Below the pieces are notes generated by a model, which saw only the letters and a list, made by a program, of their open reading frames with translations, did not search any database and was not told the DNA's origin. 64,000 nt of DNA, from positions 1 to 64,000 of the forward strand of contig NZ_FUYV01000007.1 of assembly GCF_900168165.1 (NCBI RefSeq), in the 5' to 3' direction. Shown in pieces: positions 30,117-41,100 of the stretch (the first letter of the stretch is position 1; each line of letters starts with the position of its first letter). A program made the translations under genes and the position numbers. This DNA is from Alkalitalea saponilacus. Lineage in GTDB: Bacteria > Bacteroidota > Bacteroidia > Bacteroidales > Marinilabiliaceae.

Positions 30117-30494
30117 CTACTTCTGATTGCGCTTTGCATCAATACTTAGCGTAGCATGTGGAACAGCACGTAACCTCTCTTTAGGTATTAACTTCCCTGT
30201 TTCACGACAAACTCCATAGGTTTTATTTTCAATGCGTACCAACGCCCCTTGCAAATGCTGGATAAATTTTTGTTGACGCTGAGCCAGTTTGCCTGCCTCC
30301 TCTTTTGATAAAACTGCAGCTCCCTCTTCCAACACCTTAAATGTAGGTGACGTATCCTGAGTGTCATTTCCATCGCCAAGAGTTATGGTGTTTTTCAACA
30401 AGTCATAATCTTTTTTAGCTTTGTCCAGTTTGTTAAGAATAATTTCTTTAAACTCCTGAAGCTCTTCTTCCGAATATCTGGTTCTTTCGTTCAT
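30117..30494 (-). CDS. TraR/DksA-family regulator
   Basis: The 125-residue protein has an N-terminal coiled coil (YSEEELQEFKEIILNKLDKA) and a C-terminal zinc-finger-like part, YGVCRETGKLIPKERLRAVP. Only one of the four zinc-binding cysteines is present, which is usual for this Bacteroidota type. DksA-like proteins bind in the secondary channel of RNA polymerase and modulate promoters in starvation. It is between ileS and lspA on the same strand, a conserved order in this phylum. Confidence 0.87.
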   Translation of the reverse strand: MNERTRYSEEELQEFKEIILNKLDKAKKDYDLLKNTITLGDGNDTQDTSPTFKVLEEGAAVLSKEEAGKLAQRQQKFIQHLQGALVRIENKTYGVCRETGKLIPKERLRAVPHATLSIDAKRNQK

Positions 30495-30523
30495 AATATA
30501 ATCCGTTTTTGGGTCGGTAAAAC

Positions 30524-33500
30524 TTAGTTCTTTTGTATATAAATAGATGTCTGGATTTCATTATCCACTTCTACGTTAACAGCCGTTGATTCGTTACATT
30601 TTTCCACAAGGTTAATGGCAGTAGCTAAAGTTTGCGAACCAATGTATTCACGATGTTTTTCAACAGCCTTCTCAACCAGTTCGTTACGCTCAATGGTAAG
30701 ATTAATTTTATCTGTTACATCAAGACCACTGTCTTTCCGCAAATTCTGAATCCTGTTTATCAACTCCCGGACTATTCCCTCCAGTTTCAACTCTCCAGAA
30801 ATGGTAATATCCAGTGCAACAGTGATTTTACCTTCATTCATCACCAGCCAGCCCGGAATATCTTCACTTAAAATTTCAACATCTTCAGGTTGCAGATTAA
30901 TGGTTTCGCCATTAATATCGATGGAATAACTTCCCTCCTGCTCAAATCTGTTGATGTCATCTGCACTCATGGAGTTAACCGCGGCTGCAATTCCTTTCAT
31001 GAGTTTGCTGTATTTTGGCCCCAGAACTTTAAAGTTTGGCTTTATTTTTTTCACCAAAACTCCACTGCTGTCCTTAAGGTATTCCATCTCTTTAACATTA
31101 ACCTCAGCCAAAATCAGATTTTCAACGGCAGCAATCTGCTTTTCAAAAGCATCATTTAAAACCGGAATCATGATTTTTTGCAAAGGTTGGCGAACTTTAA
31201 TGCTCACTTTTCGTCTCAATGCTAATACCATGGATGAAATCTGTTGTGCATAAGCCATTCTCTCTTCGAGTTGACTATTGATCAATTTCTCATCAAACTC
31301 AGGCATTAATACCAAATGCACCGACGGATCCTTATGCTTTCCTGTAACGGAATTAAGATCGCTGAAAAGCTGCTCCATATAAAAGGGAGCAATGGGAGCA
31401 CTCAAAACAGCTACGGTTTCAAGGCAGTGAAGCAGTGTCTGGTAAGCTGCAAGTTTATCCTGATCGAACTCTCCACCCCAAAAGCGTTTACGGTTTAAGC
31501 GCACGTACCAGTTACTGAGATTTTCAGTAACAAACTCCTGAATGGCTCTTCCTGCACGTGTTGGCTCATAACTTTCATATGCTGCCGTCACTTCCTTAAT
31601 AAGACTGTTAAGCAATGAGATAACCCAACGGTCAATTTCCGGACGTTGCTCTACCGGCACTTCCGGTTCTGTTCCTTTAAAACCATCTACATTTGCATAA
31701 AGTGAAAAGAAAGAATATGTATTATAAAGCGTTCCGAAGAACTTGCGCTTAACCTCATCTACTCCCCCAACGTCAAATTTAATATTATCCCATGGTTGAG
31801 AGTTGGTAAGAAGATACCATCGCAATGGATCGGAACCATATTCTTCGATGACTTTGAAGGGCTCAACAGCATTCCCAAGTCGCTTGGACATTTTGTTTCC
31901 ATTCTTATCCAAAACCAGTCCATTGGAAATGATATTTTTAAAAGCTACCGAATCAAAAAGCATGGTTGACAAGGCATGCAGAGTGAAAAACCACCCCCTG
32001 GTCTGGTCAACACCTTCGGCAATAAAATCGGCCGGAAACGGCAGATTATCTTTATTCTCAAAAGGATAATGCATTTGAGCATACGGCATGGCTCCTGAAT
32101 CGAACCAAACATCAATCAGGTCAGTCTCACGATGCATTGGTTTTCCATCATCCGAAACCAAAATAATATCATCTACGAAAGGACGATGCAGATCAATTTT
32201 TTCGTAATTAGTCTGACTGAAATCACCAACTTTAAATCCTTCAAAAGGATTGGAACTCATGACACCAGCCTTAACCGCTTTTTCAATTTCGCTCATGAGC
32301 TGCTCAACAGAACCAATACAAATTTCTGATGAACCATCTTCTGAACGCCAAATTGGAAGGGGGGTTCCCCAATATCGTGAGCGGCTCAGGTTCCAATCCA
32401 CCAAATTTTCGAGCCACTTGCCAAAACGGCCGGTACCCGTACTTTCAGGTTTCCAGTTAATGGTATTGTTCAACTCAATCATGCGGTCGCGCACAGCTGT
32501 TGTTTTAATAAACCAACTATCCAGGGGATAGTAAAGAACCGGTTTATCGGTTCGCCAACAGTGTGGGTAGTTGTGCTCATATTTCTCCACCCGAAACGCC
32601 TTATTCTCTTTTTTCAGCATCACAGACAGGTCAATGTCAAGCGTTGGGTCGTCATCGGTGAGTTTTTCGTCGTAGGCATTTTTTACATACCTACCGGCAT
32701 ACTCACCATAAGTATCAATGTTTACATTGCTTTTCACAAAAGTAGGATCCAAATCCTTAATCAGGAAGAACTTCCCTGTGCGATCCACCATAGGTTGACG
32801 CTTACCTTCCCTGTCGATTAAAATCAACGGAACAATTCCTGATTGCTTGGCCACCCGGTCGTCATCAGCACCAAAAGTAGGTGCGATGTGAACAATTCCG
32901 GTACCATCACTGGTGGTAACATAGTCCCCAATGATTACCCGAAAAGCATCTCCATCAGGTTTAATCCATGGAATGAGTTGCTCATAGCGAATGCCGCTGA
33001 TTTGTTGACCTGTATATTCGCCTGTTATCTGGAACGGTATTTTCTTATCGCCGGGTTTGTAATCCTCCAGTTTTAATTCAGCACTTTTCTCATTGAAATA
33101 TGCACCAAACAAATCTTTAGCAAGAATGACGTTGACCGGCTCACCTGTGTATGCATTAAAAGTTTTTACCTGCATGTAGGTTATATTTGGCCCCACCGCT
33201 AGTGCCGTGTTGGATGGCAGTGTCCACGGGGTGGTTGTCCATGCTAGCAAATGAACTTCATCGGCATTCTCAAACAGAAACTCCGAATCGCTGTTACGAA
33301 CAACTTTAAACTGAGCAGTACATGAAGTATCCTTAACATCTCGATAACAACCCGGCTGATTCAGCTCGTGCGTGCTCAAACCAGTTCCGGCAGCCGGTGA
33401 ATAAGGCTGAATGGTATATCCTTTATAAAGAAATCCTTTCTGGTGAAGTTCCTTGAGCATCCACCATAGGGTTTCAATGTAACGGTTGTCGTATGTGATG

Positions 33501-33949
33501 TAAGGATTATCCATGTCGACCCAATAACCCATTTTATGGGTCAGGTCTTCCCACATGTCGGTATATTTCATTACATCTTTGCGGCAGGCCTTATTGTAAT
33601 CGGCCACCGAGATGTTTTTTCCTATGTCCTCTTTGGTGATTCCAAGCGCTTTTTCAACACCAAGCTCTACAGGCAAACCATGGGTGTCCCATCCGGCTTT
33701 ACGATGTACCTGAAATCCTTTTTGAGTTTTATAACGGCACACAACATCCTTAATAGCTCTGGAAATCACGTGATGAATACCCGGCATTCCATTGGCGGAT
33801 GGAGGCCCTTCATAAAAAGTGAAGGCCGGATGTCCTTCTCGCAATTCAAGGCTTTTTTCAAATGTTTTTTGCTTCTCCCAGTGTTTTAACACATCCTTGT
33901 TAATCTGAGAGAGATTAAGTCCTTTATATTCAGGGAATTTATTACTCAT
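30524..33949 (-). CDS. ileS: Isoleucyl-tRNA synthetase
   Basis: The 1141-residue protein charges tRNA-Ile with isoleucine. It has the class I motifs: PPSANGMPGIHH (HIGH-type, about 49-60) and KMSKR (about 686-690), the editing domain between them (WTTTPWTLPSNTALAVG) and a C-terminal anticodon domain. The length and the GIHHVISR variant indicate the type 2, eukaryote-like form, frequent in Bacteroidota and in mupirocin-tolerant bacteria. It heads the operon with the DksA-like gene (29-base gap) and lspA. Confidence 0.95.
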   Translation of the reverse strand: MSNKFPEYKGLNLSQINKDVLKHWEKQKTFEKSLELREGHPAFTFYEGPPSANGMPGIHHVISRAIKDVVCRYKTQKGFQVHRKAGWDTHGLPVELGVEKALGITKEDIGKNISVADYNKACRKDVMKYTDMWEDLTHKMGYWVDMDNPYITYDNRYIETLWWMLKELHQKGFLYKGYTIQPYSPAAGTGLSTHELNQPGCYRDVKDTSCTAQFKVVRNSDSEFLFENADEVHLLAWTTTPWTLPSNTALAVGPNITYMQVKTFNAYTGEPVNVILAKDLFGAYFNEKSAELKLEDYKPGDKKIPFQITGEYTGQQISGIRYEQLIPWIKPDGDAFRVIIGDYVTTSDGTGIVHIAPTFGADDDRVAKQSGIVPLILIDREGKRQPMVDRTGKFFLIKDLDPTFVKSNVNIDTYGEYAGRYVKNAYDEKLTDDDPTLDIDLSVMLKKENKAFRVEKYEHNYPHCWRTDKPVLYYPLDSWFIKTTAVRDRMIELNNTINWKPESTGTGRFGKWLENLVDWNLSRSRYWGTPLPIWRSEDGSSEICIGSVEQLMSEIEKAVKAGVMSSNPFEGFKVGDFSQTNYEKIDLHRPFVDDIILVSDDGKPMHRETDLIDVWFDSGAMPYAQMHYPFENKDNLPFPADFIAEGVDQTRGWFFTLHALSTMLFDSVAFKNIISNGLVLDKNGNKMSKRLGNAVEPFKVIEEYGSDPLRWYLLTNSQPWDNIKFDVGGVDEVKRKFFGTLYNTYSFFSLYANVDGFKGTEPEVPVEQRPEIDRWVISLLNSLIKEVTAAYESYEPTRAGRAIQEFVTENLSNWYVRLNRKRFWGGEFDQDKLAAYQTLLHCLETVAVLSAPIAPFYMEQLFSDLNSVTGKHKDPSVHLVLMPEFDEKLINSQLEERMAYAQQISSMVLALRRKVSIKVRQPLQKIMIPVLNDAFEKQIAAVENLILAEVNVKEMEYLKDSSGVLVKKIKPNFKVLGPKYSKLMKGIAAAVNSMSADDINRFEQEGSYSIDINGETINLQPEDVEILSEDIPGWLVMNEGKITVALDITISGELKLEGIVRELINRIQNLRKDSGLDVTDKINLTIERNELVEKAVEKHREYIGSQTLATAINLVEKCNESTAVNVEVDNEIQTSIYIQKN

Positions 33950-34095
33950 TTTCTATGCCGTTTTTATGCTTGCTCTTACCTGTATTTTGGGTATTTTAAA
34001 ATCTCACAACGATAATTCATCAATAAAGCAGGTTGAAAAATCGTACAAATATAGAGTTTGACGGCATTAAAAACAAGTAAGAGCAATGAGAATCA

Positions 34096-34117
34096 TCCAC
34101 TATAGTATTATAGTGGA
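34096..34117. terminator. Hairpin overlapping the methyltransferase stop codon
   Basis: TCCACTATA-GTAT-TATAGTGGA is a perfect 9-bp stem; the stop codon of the methyltransferase (34108-34110) is inside it. A terminator role is possible, since ileS follows on the same strand with its own start. Confidence 0.45.
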
Positions 34118-34842
34118 ATAAACAGCCTCGCTAAGTAGTCAAAATGTGGCCCTTCGGCCACTTTTTCAAATTCAAACCCGTTCTGGTGAGCATAATATCC
34201 CAATAATTCATCGTCGATGAAGAGCCAGGGAAACTTTTTCCCGGAAAATGAGCCATAGCTCATTTTATATACCACTTCGCCGTAATATTTATCATTCAAG
34301 TTTAGAAGAATGCTTCCGTCGTCATTTAAAAACAGATATCTAAGATCAGATGAATCAAGCAAAACCTGTCCCCCGGGTTTTAATATTTTTTTTAAAACCT
34401 GAAAATAACCCTGAAGTTTATCAACTGAACCAACTATCCCAATACCATTCATCAGCATCAAAATGGTATCAAATTGCTCTTCTGTGGGAAAATCGAAGAA
34501 ATTAGCATTGACAATATGCTTAACATCTCGAGTTTTCATGACCTCGCAAGCAAGTGGCGACAACTCCAAAGCGGTAACATCAAAGTGTTTGTTTTGCAGA
34601 TATAAGGCATGGCTACCCATGCCTGCGCCAACATCGAGCACTTTCCCCCGACACAACATCAGTGCCTTCTGCTCGAGTTCAGGCATTTGGTGAAAATCCC
34701 TAAACAGATAATGAACCGGCAGAATATCTGTTTCAGCAATGTCGCTCCAGACCCTGATTGATGAATCAGGTTTGCCATTGGCCATAAAATCCATCCCAGC
34801 CTGGCCAATGATATCATGTTGTGGTATAATCTTATCTTTCAT
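34108..34842 (-). CDS. Class I SAM-dependent methyltransferase
   Basis: The 244-residue protein has a Rossmann methyltransferase core: motif I KVLDVGAGMGSHALYL (about 68-83), an acidic residue in VTALELSP, and motif IV-like FDTILMLMNGIGIVG. The N-terminus (GQAGMDFMANG) and the C-terminal domain with GYYAHQNGFEFEKV match a Bacteroidota group of unassigned small-molecule methyltransferases. The substrate is not evident. It lies 11 bases after a DeoR regulator on the same strand. Confidence 0.8.
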   Translation of the reverse strand: MKDKIIPQHDIIGQAGMDFMANGKPDSSIRVWSDIAETDILPVHYLFRDFHQMPELEQKALMLCRGKVLDVGAGMGSHALYLQNKHFDVTALELSPLACEVMKTRDVKHIVNANFFDFPTEEQFDTILMLMNGIGIVGSVDKLQGYFQVLKKILKPGGQVLLDSSDLRYLFLNDDGSILLNLNDKYYGEVVYKMSYGSFSGKKFPWLFIDDELLGYYAHQNGFEFEKVAEGPHFDYLARLFIPL

Positions 34843-34853
34843 TCACTATAATA

Positions 34854-35639
34854 TTAATCGGCAATAACCACTTCTACGCCCATGTTTTCAAGTGCTTCCT
34901 TGGCTAAAGCAGATAAACCAGAATCGGTAATCAGTACATCAATTTGGCTGATGCCACAAATAACGGCAAGGCTGCGCTTTCCAAACTTAGATGAATCAGC
35001 CACGACAATTACTTTTCTGGCCATTTTAATCATGGTACGATTTAAGGCAGCCTCCTCAAGGTCAGGTGAAGACAGTCCCAGATTGACGTCAATTCCGTCT
35101 GCTGCAATAAATAACTTATCGCAAAAGAATTTTTTGAAATTATCGATGGCCATTGCACCCACCAATGAAAGAATGTTGTGACGCATGATTCCACCCGGCA
35201 CAATAACCGTCAACCGTTCCATATCGGCCAAATGCCCGGCAATGTTTAATGCGTTGGTAATGACTGTCAGATTATTAAATCGGTTTAGATGGTGCACCAT
35301 TTCGCGAGTGGTTGTGCCGCTACCAATAAATATGGTGTCACCTTCTTGCACATATCTTGCTGCTCGTCGACCAATGGCCTCCTTCTCCCGAATATTTACA
35401 CCTTGCTTCCCTGAAATTTTCAAATCGAGGGTGACCTTATCCGTTTTTATGGCACCACCCCTGGCCCGAATCAGAAGCTTTTTTTGTTCAAGATTACTCA
35501 AATCGTTCCTGATGGTCACTGCACTCACTTTAAAGTGTGCACATAAATCAGTCACATTAACCTGTCCCTGTTCATCAAGCATTTTCAGAATAAGACCGCG
35601 ACGACCAATGGTAGATTCAGGATTATAATCGTGTTGCAT
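34854..35639 (-). CDS. DeoR/GlpR-family transcriptional regulator
   Basis: The 261-residue protein has an N-terminal DeoR helix-turn-helix (ILKMLDEQGQVNVTDLCAHF, then SAVTIRNDLSNLEQKKLLIR) and a sugar-phosphate sensing domain with IFIGSGTTTREMVHHL, VITNALNIA and LFIAADGID. Such proteins generally repress sugar-use genes until a phosphorylated sugar binds. No sugar gene is next to it except the methyltransferase, so its target is open. Confidence 0.87.
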   Translation of the reverse strand: MQHDYNPESTIGRRGLILKMLDEQGQVNVTDLCAHFKVSAVTIRNDLSNLEQKKLLIRARGGAIKTDKVTLDLKISGKQGVNIREKEAIGRRAARYVQEGDTIFIGSGTTTREMVHHLNRFNNLTVITNALNIAGHLADMERLTVIVPGGIMRHNILSLVGAMAIDNFKKFFCDKLFIAADGIDVNLGLSSPDLEEAALNRTMIKMARKVIVVADSSKFGKRSLAVICGISQIDVLITDSGLSALAKEALENMGVEVVIAD

Positions 35640-35834
35640 TTGAATCTGTATTTTGGGTAAAGATATTAATTAGGATGCTATTCAGGAAATAATCATTGAT
35701 CTCTGCTGGAATTGAATGAAGATAAATGAGAGAAATGACTGATAATAGAACTTGTCGGACCGCAACGAGATAAAAAACAGTGGTATAAAATCGGCAATTA
35801 CAAAATTGACAATTCTATACCACTGAAAATTTAT

Positions 35835-35851
35835 GAAGAGCAAAGCTCTTC
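35835..35851. terminator. Hairpin downstream of the GLUG/T9SS gene
   Basis: GAAGAGC-AAA-GCTCTTC is a perfect 7-bp stem. On the minus strand it is 20 bases beyond the stop of the gene at 35871 and is followed by an A/T-rich run (ATAAATTTTC), so it may end that transcript. Confidence 0.45.
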
Positions 35852-35870
35852 GCTTTTGGTGTTCGTAAAA

Positions 35871-37958
35871 CTAATTTTTAACAACTTTAAAAACGCTATC
35901 ATTGACAATTAAAAAGTAAATGCCATTTGTCAATCCCGACATATTAACAGATTGATTGATGTTTTTAATTTCAAATATTAACCTTCCGGAAGAATCATAC
36001 AGTTTCCCTTTACATTCAGGTGTTAATCCGTCGCCAACAACAAAAAGTTCCTTCAAAACGGGATTTGGATAAACTTGCAAATCGCTGGTTGTCATTAAAA
36101 ATTTATCGCCGACGCTTATCGTTATAGTCAAAACACCTAAATTATCATCATAAACCAAATAATAATTATCTGCTTCTCCCCCAAATACTATAATATCATA
36201 TTCTCCAGGCTCGCTTGCTTCATCCGCATCAGTTGTTGCAATTGGAAGTTGCGTTAAAACATCAGATGTTTCATCATTTACAAATCCAGCGTATTCTATC
36301 TCAAACTCAGGGTTTGATTCTCCATATTTCCGAGTTACATCTTTTGCCCTAACTGTTAATGCAGCTTTTTCAACAGTAATAATTATTTCATTTGTATATT
36401 CCTCAAACTTTTCCGAATTTCGTTCAGCTAAAAACTCTATTCCATATATGTAAACTCCGACACCGGGAATAAGATTCTCTTCATCAAAAATTAAAGAACC
36501 CTCAACATTAATTACGACACCAGAAAAATCAACATCCAACAACTTGGTTCCATATACAATAGTCATTTCAGAGGGAATATTTTCAACTTCAACCTCCATC
36601 TTAAAACCCTGCCAACTCAAAAATGGTAAACCATTGTTCATTGTTTTGTTGATGCCCCAAGTATCGTTAGTTCCATTTTCTGAATTACCGAGAAAATCCC
36701 AACCGGCCTCTTGGTATAATGAAATCATTTGCATTTCATCTGTTTTCTTCCCCACTGCATTTCCGGCACTGCTGGTCATTCCAGAAGTCTCTTCATTCCA
36801 AAAATTTGAATTATCAATATAACCAGAGTATTGCTGCCAACCTACAAGACCTCCTTTCTGTGATCCATCAGATTGAACCAACCCTGTAGAGTATGAATTC
36901 ACAACATAAGATTTCCGCACAAGAGATGTCAAACCACCTGCCCTGCCTGAAGCTGTTGATTTAACACTCCCCACAGCAAAACAATCTTTAATAATTCCAC
37001 CAGCGGGACCAGACTCAACCAAATTATGATGCCCCCCAACTAACCCACCGACATTTAACCTTGCTTCCACATCAACAGATGAAAAAGAACTAAATATGTA
37101 ACCAGTAGCTGTAGCGCCAATTAATCCACCTACATTCGTATCACCGGTAACTTCACCAGTAGCTGAACAATTTTGAACAATAGCGCCATGGCTTAAGTAG
37201 CCAATTAATGCACCGGTTCTGGATCCTCCTATAATTTCACAATCTCTAATATGAACATATGTAATTTCACTAAATTCTCCAGAAACCCATCCGAACAATC
37301 CAGTGTGCATTGTTTCTGTCCTATGAGAATAAAGATTCTCTATAACATGTCCACTCCCATCAAAAGTCCCGGTAAATTGTACAAGGTCATTTCCTATAGG
37401 AAGCCAACCCTTACCATCAAACCAATCAATCGTTTCTGACGCATCAATATCAGCCGTTTGAACATAATGAAAACTCCATCGATCAGAACTTTCAGCAATC
37501 CAATATAAGTTCTCCAAAGTCTCTATTTGATATGGATCAAGCGATGAGCCGTCACCGAACTCTGGAATTGTTGAAACTTGAGCTCTTGCGCCTATGCTAA
37601 CAAGTACAAAAAAAATAATTATACCTAATCGTAAATTTACCAGTCTCATAATCTTGGATTTAAGTTTAAAAAAAAGAAGATATTTGCTATTGATTTTCTC
37701 CACCAACCTCTTATCAACCGGGAGCACCTCCCCATTGCTTAAATTTGCCACAAGGCTTGCTTCAGAGTTGATGGCTTTCAGAAATTTTCGATTAACCAAA
37801 TGGCGTGGATGTATTCGCTGGAAGTGCCGCTCACCCAACTCTTTTTCAAGTTCATCTATGGAATTTGCCAATCGCATGGTTCCACCATCGCTCATGTAAG
37901 CGATGGAGAAATCATCAGCTAATTCTATTCGAACGATATCTGTATTAATGTTGTCCAT
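35871..37958 (-). CDS. LytTR domain fused to a secreted GLUG/MBG protein with T9SS sorting domain
   Basis: The 695-codon frame joins two different things. Residues 1-90 form a LytTR DNA-binding domain (ELEKELGERHFQRIHPRHLV, then NRKFLKAI and LSNGEVLPVDKRL). From Met104 (ATG at 37649) a typical signal peptide follows (LRLGIIIFFVLVSIGARAQ), then GLUG-type repeats (about 190-400; NVGGLIG, RAGGLTS), an MBG-like domain (AALTVRAKDVTRKYGES), and a type A sorting domain (LQVYPNPVLKELFV...GIYFLIVNDSVFKVVK). A DNA-binding domain before a signal peptide makes no sense for one protein. The join contains a run of eight T; one T more or less would end the first protein at once or close to the second start. 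I read it as two genes, fused by a run-length change. Confidence 0.7.
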   Translation of the reverse strand: MDNINTDIVRIELADDFSIAYMSDGGTMRLANSIDELEKELGERHFQRIHPRHLVNRKFLKAINSEASLVANLSNGEVLPVDKRLVEKINSKYLLFFKLKSKIMRLVNLRLGIIIFFVLVSIGARAQVSTIPEFGDGSSLDPYQIETLENLYWIAESSDRWSFHYVQTADIDASETIDWFDGKGWLPIGNDLVQFTGTFDGSGHVIENLYSHRTETMHTGLFGWVSGEFSEITYVHIRDCEIIGGSRTGALIGYLSHGAIVQNCSATGEVTGDTNVGGLIGATATGYIFSSFSSVDVEARLNVGGLVGGHHNLVESGPAGGIIKDCFAVGSVKSTASGRAGGLTSLVRKSYVVNSYSTGLVQSDGSQKGGLVGWQQYSGYIDNSNFWNEETSGMTSSAGNAVGKKTDEMQMISLYQEAGWDFLGNSENGTNDTWGINKTMNNGLPFLSWQGFKMEVEVENIPSEMTIVYGTKLLDVDFSGVVINVEGSLIFDEENLIPGVGVYIYGIEFLAERNSEKFEEYTNEIIITVEKAALTVRAKDVTRKYGESNPEFEIEYAGFVNDETSDVLTQLPIATTDADEASEPGEYDIIVFGGEADNYYLVYDDNLGVLTITISVGDKFLMTTSDLQVYPNPVLKELFVVGDGLTPECKGKLYDSSGRLIFEIKNINQSVNMSGLTNGIYFLIVNDSVFKVVKN

Positions 37959-38138
37959 TGAAAGTTTTCAAACTCACATGAAAAGAGAAATCCTGAAACA
38001 AAGGAGAAAAAAAACAATCGAAAAAAAAGAGCCAATTATTATTTGCCGGAGTTGAATGAGTATTTGCCGGAAATATTTGATTATTTGCTTACTTAACAAT
38101 TACAAAATTTTTATTATTTTCGACGGAAGAACCAAAGC

Positions 38139-41100
38139 ATGTACCGAATTAAAACAATATCGTCAATAATTCTCCTCTCTCTTTTTATGGGGGAAGTCAT
38201 CTATTCACAAACCATCAGACAAGAAAAATACGCCCGTTTTTTCAATCTGCAATTGGGTGATGGATTGCCATTCGGTCAAATTCTTGATATTATTCAGGAT
38301 CAATCCGGATTTATTTGGATAGCCACAGACAAAGGTTTATGCCGTTATGACGGCATAAACTTTATTCACTATCTGCCTTACGAAACCGACACGCTCTCGT
38401 TGCCGCATTCATTTGTTTCATCCCTATCCATCGACGATCAAAACAACCTTTATGTTGGCACCCACAAAGGTGTTGTTGTATATAACAGAAACAACGAGAC
38501 CTTTGACAAAGTTCCTTCTCCAAATTCAGATTCTTTCAGTCACGATATCATAAGAAAAATAATAATGAGCGGCAGTGACACAATTTTTGCAGCTGCTGTT
38601 AACGGTGTTCTCAACCGCTATATCATTAGTGAAAACAAAACTGATTATTATTACCATTCGCCTCCACAGCAACCTTATTATACCTATCATGGTCTGTATA
38701 AGGACAGAGATGGGAATATCTGGACCGGAGGCAGAATGACAGGATTGCATAAATTAGATGTCTCCAACAATCATTGGCAGCAGATCCATCTGCATCTGGC
38801 AGATGGAAGCGAAAGGCAACCCGATGTCGCTGATTTTTTTATTGACTCAAACGGGAATGGTTGGCTGGGATCCATCAATGGATTTTATTCTGTGGATTTG
38901 CAAAACAATCTATTGACAAAACTTTTCGGCTCCTCAACGTTCAGTATTTTGGAAAATGAACCGGGAGAATTATGGTTAGGAACGGGACACGGATTGGTAC
39001 ACTTCAATGCAAATAAAAACAGCTTTACGATTTATAACCACGATCCCAACGATAAATACTCTCTGGTAAATAATCACATTAACATACTGATGAAAGACCG
39101 GCAAGGCAATATGTGGATTGGAACAAAAAACGGCATATCCGCTTTTTCAAAAATCATAAATCACCCCTATCATGTACGCTTAATACCAGGCAATGAAGAA
39201 TCCCTTTCCCACAATCATGTAACCTCTTTATTGGAAGAAAAGGATGGATCTGTATGGATTGGAACCAACGGAGGAGGACTTAACCGTTGGCATCTTAACG
39301 AAAACAGAATTGACGTAATCAGAAAGGAAGGTGCCACTGGAAAAAGCCTGATAAGTGATCGAGTTTCTGCACTTGCTCACGACAAAGAGGGTTATTTATG
39401 GATTGGGCTATGGGAAGGCAGAGGGTTTAACCGATTAAATCCGGCAACTTTGGAAATCGAAGACCATCGCATCAACCCGTCTTCTCTCAGAAGTGACTGG
39501 TACAATGACTTTCTAAATGACAGCGAGGGAAGATTCTGGCTGGGAGTTTGGGGTCACAAAGGCATTGTAAACTATGATCGGCAAAACAGAAGAATATTGC
39601 CTCCTGATTTGGCTCATATCCATCAGCCATACAACCAAGCAATTCATCACATTATAAACGATGGGGTAAATATATGGGCAGTAACTAACAGGAACGTAAT
39701 CTACAGGCATTGCGAAACATCTGATAAATTCACTCCATATTGGCATGCAGCGGAGTTCGACCCGGCATTCCCCTACCCTCGTCCCTCTTATGCATCCGAA
39801 GGAAACTACAATAAATTTAGCAATACAATTTCTGCTGCTGCAAACAACGGATCGGTAGTGATTTTAACCGATCAGCATCTTCTTTATAGGGACAACAACA
39901 ATCCGGACGAGCCATTCAATTCAATATTTACAAACACTGAAAATTCTCCGCTTTCAAAAACACATACCATTATAGCAGGAGAAGTTCCAGAAACATGGCA
40001 TGCCATTTCAAATGAGGACATCTATTTAATAGATACGAAAAATAAAAAGTTGATCCCTTTTATAAATAAAAAAGATTTCCCTGTTGATATAAAGCAAATA
40101 TCTGCTGCTGTAACAAAAGGTCAGAAACTATATATTTTTGGAGATAATTATTTATTCAAATATGATCTGATAAACCATCGATTCTTCGATGAACCGGTAA
40201 CGTTTGAGATGACCGAGCGAGATAAAATAGAGAAACTGCAAGCATTCAATGAGAATCTATTTATTATAGCCGGGAACGGCCTATTCGTTCCTTCAGAAGA
40301 GAATCAGTGGGAATGGTTGGGTTTACAAGGAAAATACCAGAAAGGACTAAATGCCAGAAGGCTACTCTCTTTCACAACCGACTCATTAAGCAATTCGATA
40401 TGGCTTGGAACTGAAAACGGTCTCTACAAATTGATCAGAAATAAAAACAAAGCAGATAAGATTGTTGAGTTAAGTGGTTTAAAAAATCGACAAATTCTAA
40501 GTCTCGCAGTCGATAAACATCAAAAAATATGGGCAGGGACAGACTCAGGGCTGGTTTCTGTCAACCCCCTAGACTTAAGCATTTCATATCATAACAGAAC
40601 ACCAGAAGATCGATTGGCATGCCATTTAATAACCTTTTTAAAAGAAGATAAAAATGGAAATATATGGGCAGGAACAACCAATGGAGGTGTCAACAAAATC
40701 AACGTAAAAAATCTTTCCATCACTCATTTTCCAGGAAACGAATCCGATATCTCTGGATTTAAAGGCATCACTGCAAGGAGTTACAAGGAGACACGCGATG
40801 GAACAATTTGGATTGGAGCATGTGGACTAAACAGGTTTAATTCAACGGAAAACTCTTTTAGTCGTTATCCTGTTCCGAATGAATTTCCATGCGATATAAT
40901 TAACTCCATAGTTGAAGATAATAATGGATATTTATGGCTTGCTATGGAATATGGTGTCGTAAGATTTAATCCACAAAATGGAGATTTCATAAGAGTTTCA
41001 CCTGAAAAATTTGGATTACCCTTATTCACAACCTACCACACCTCAATATTGCATTCATCAGGCAATTTAATATTTGGTGGGTCAAATGGAGTAATCAGGT

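Noticed and set aside
30117-30494. Loss of zinc-binding cysteines in the DksA-like protein as a novelty
   Set aside because: Reduced-cysteine DksA-like proteins in this gene order are normal in Bacteroidota.
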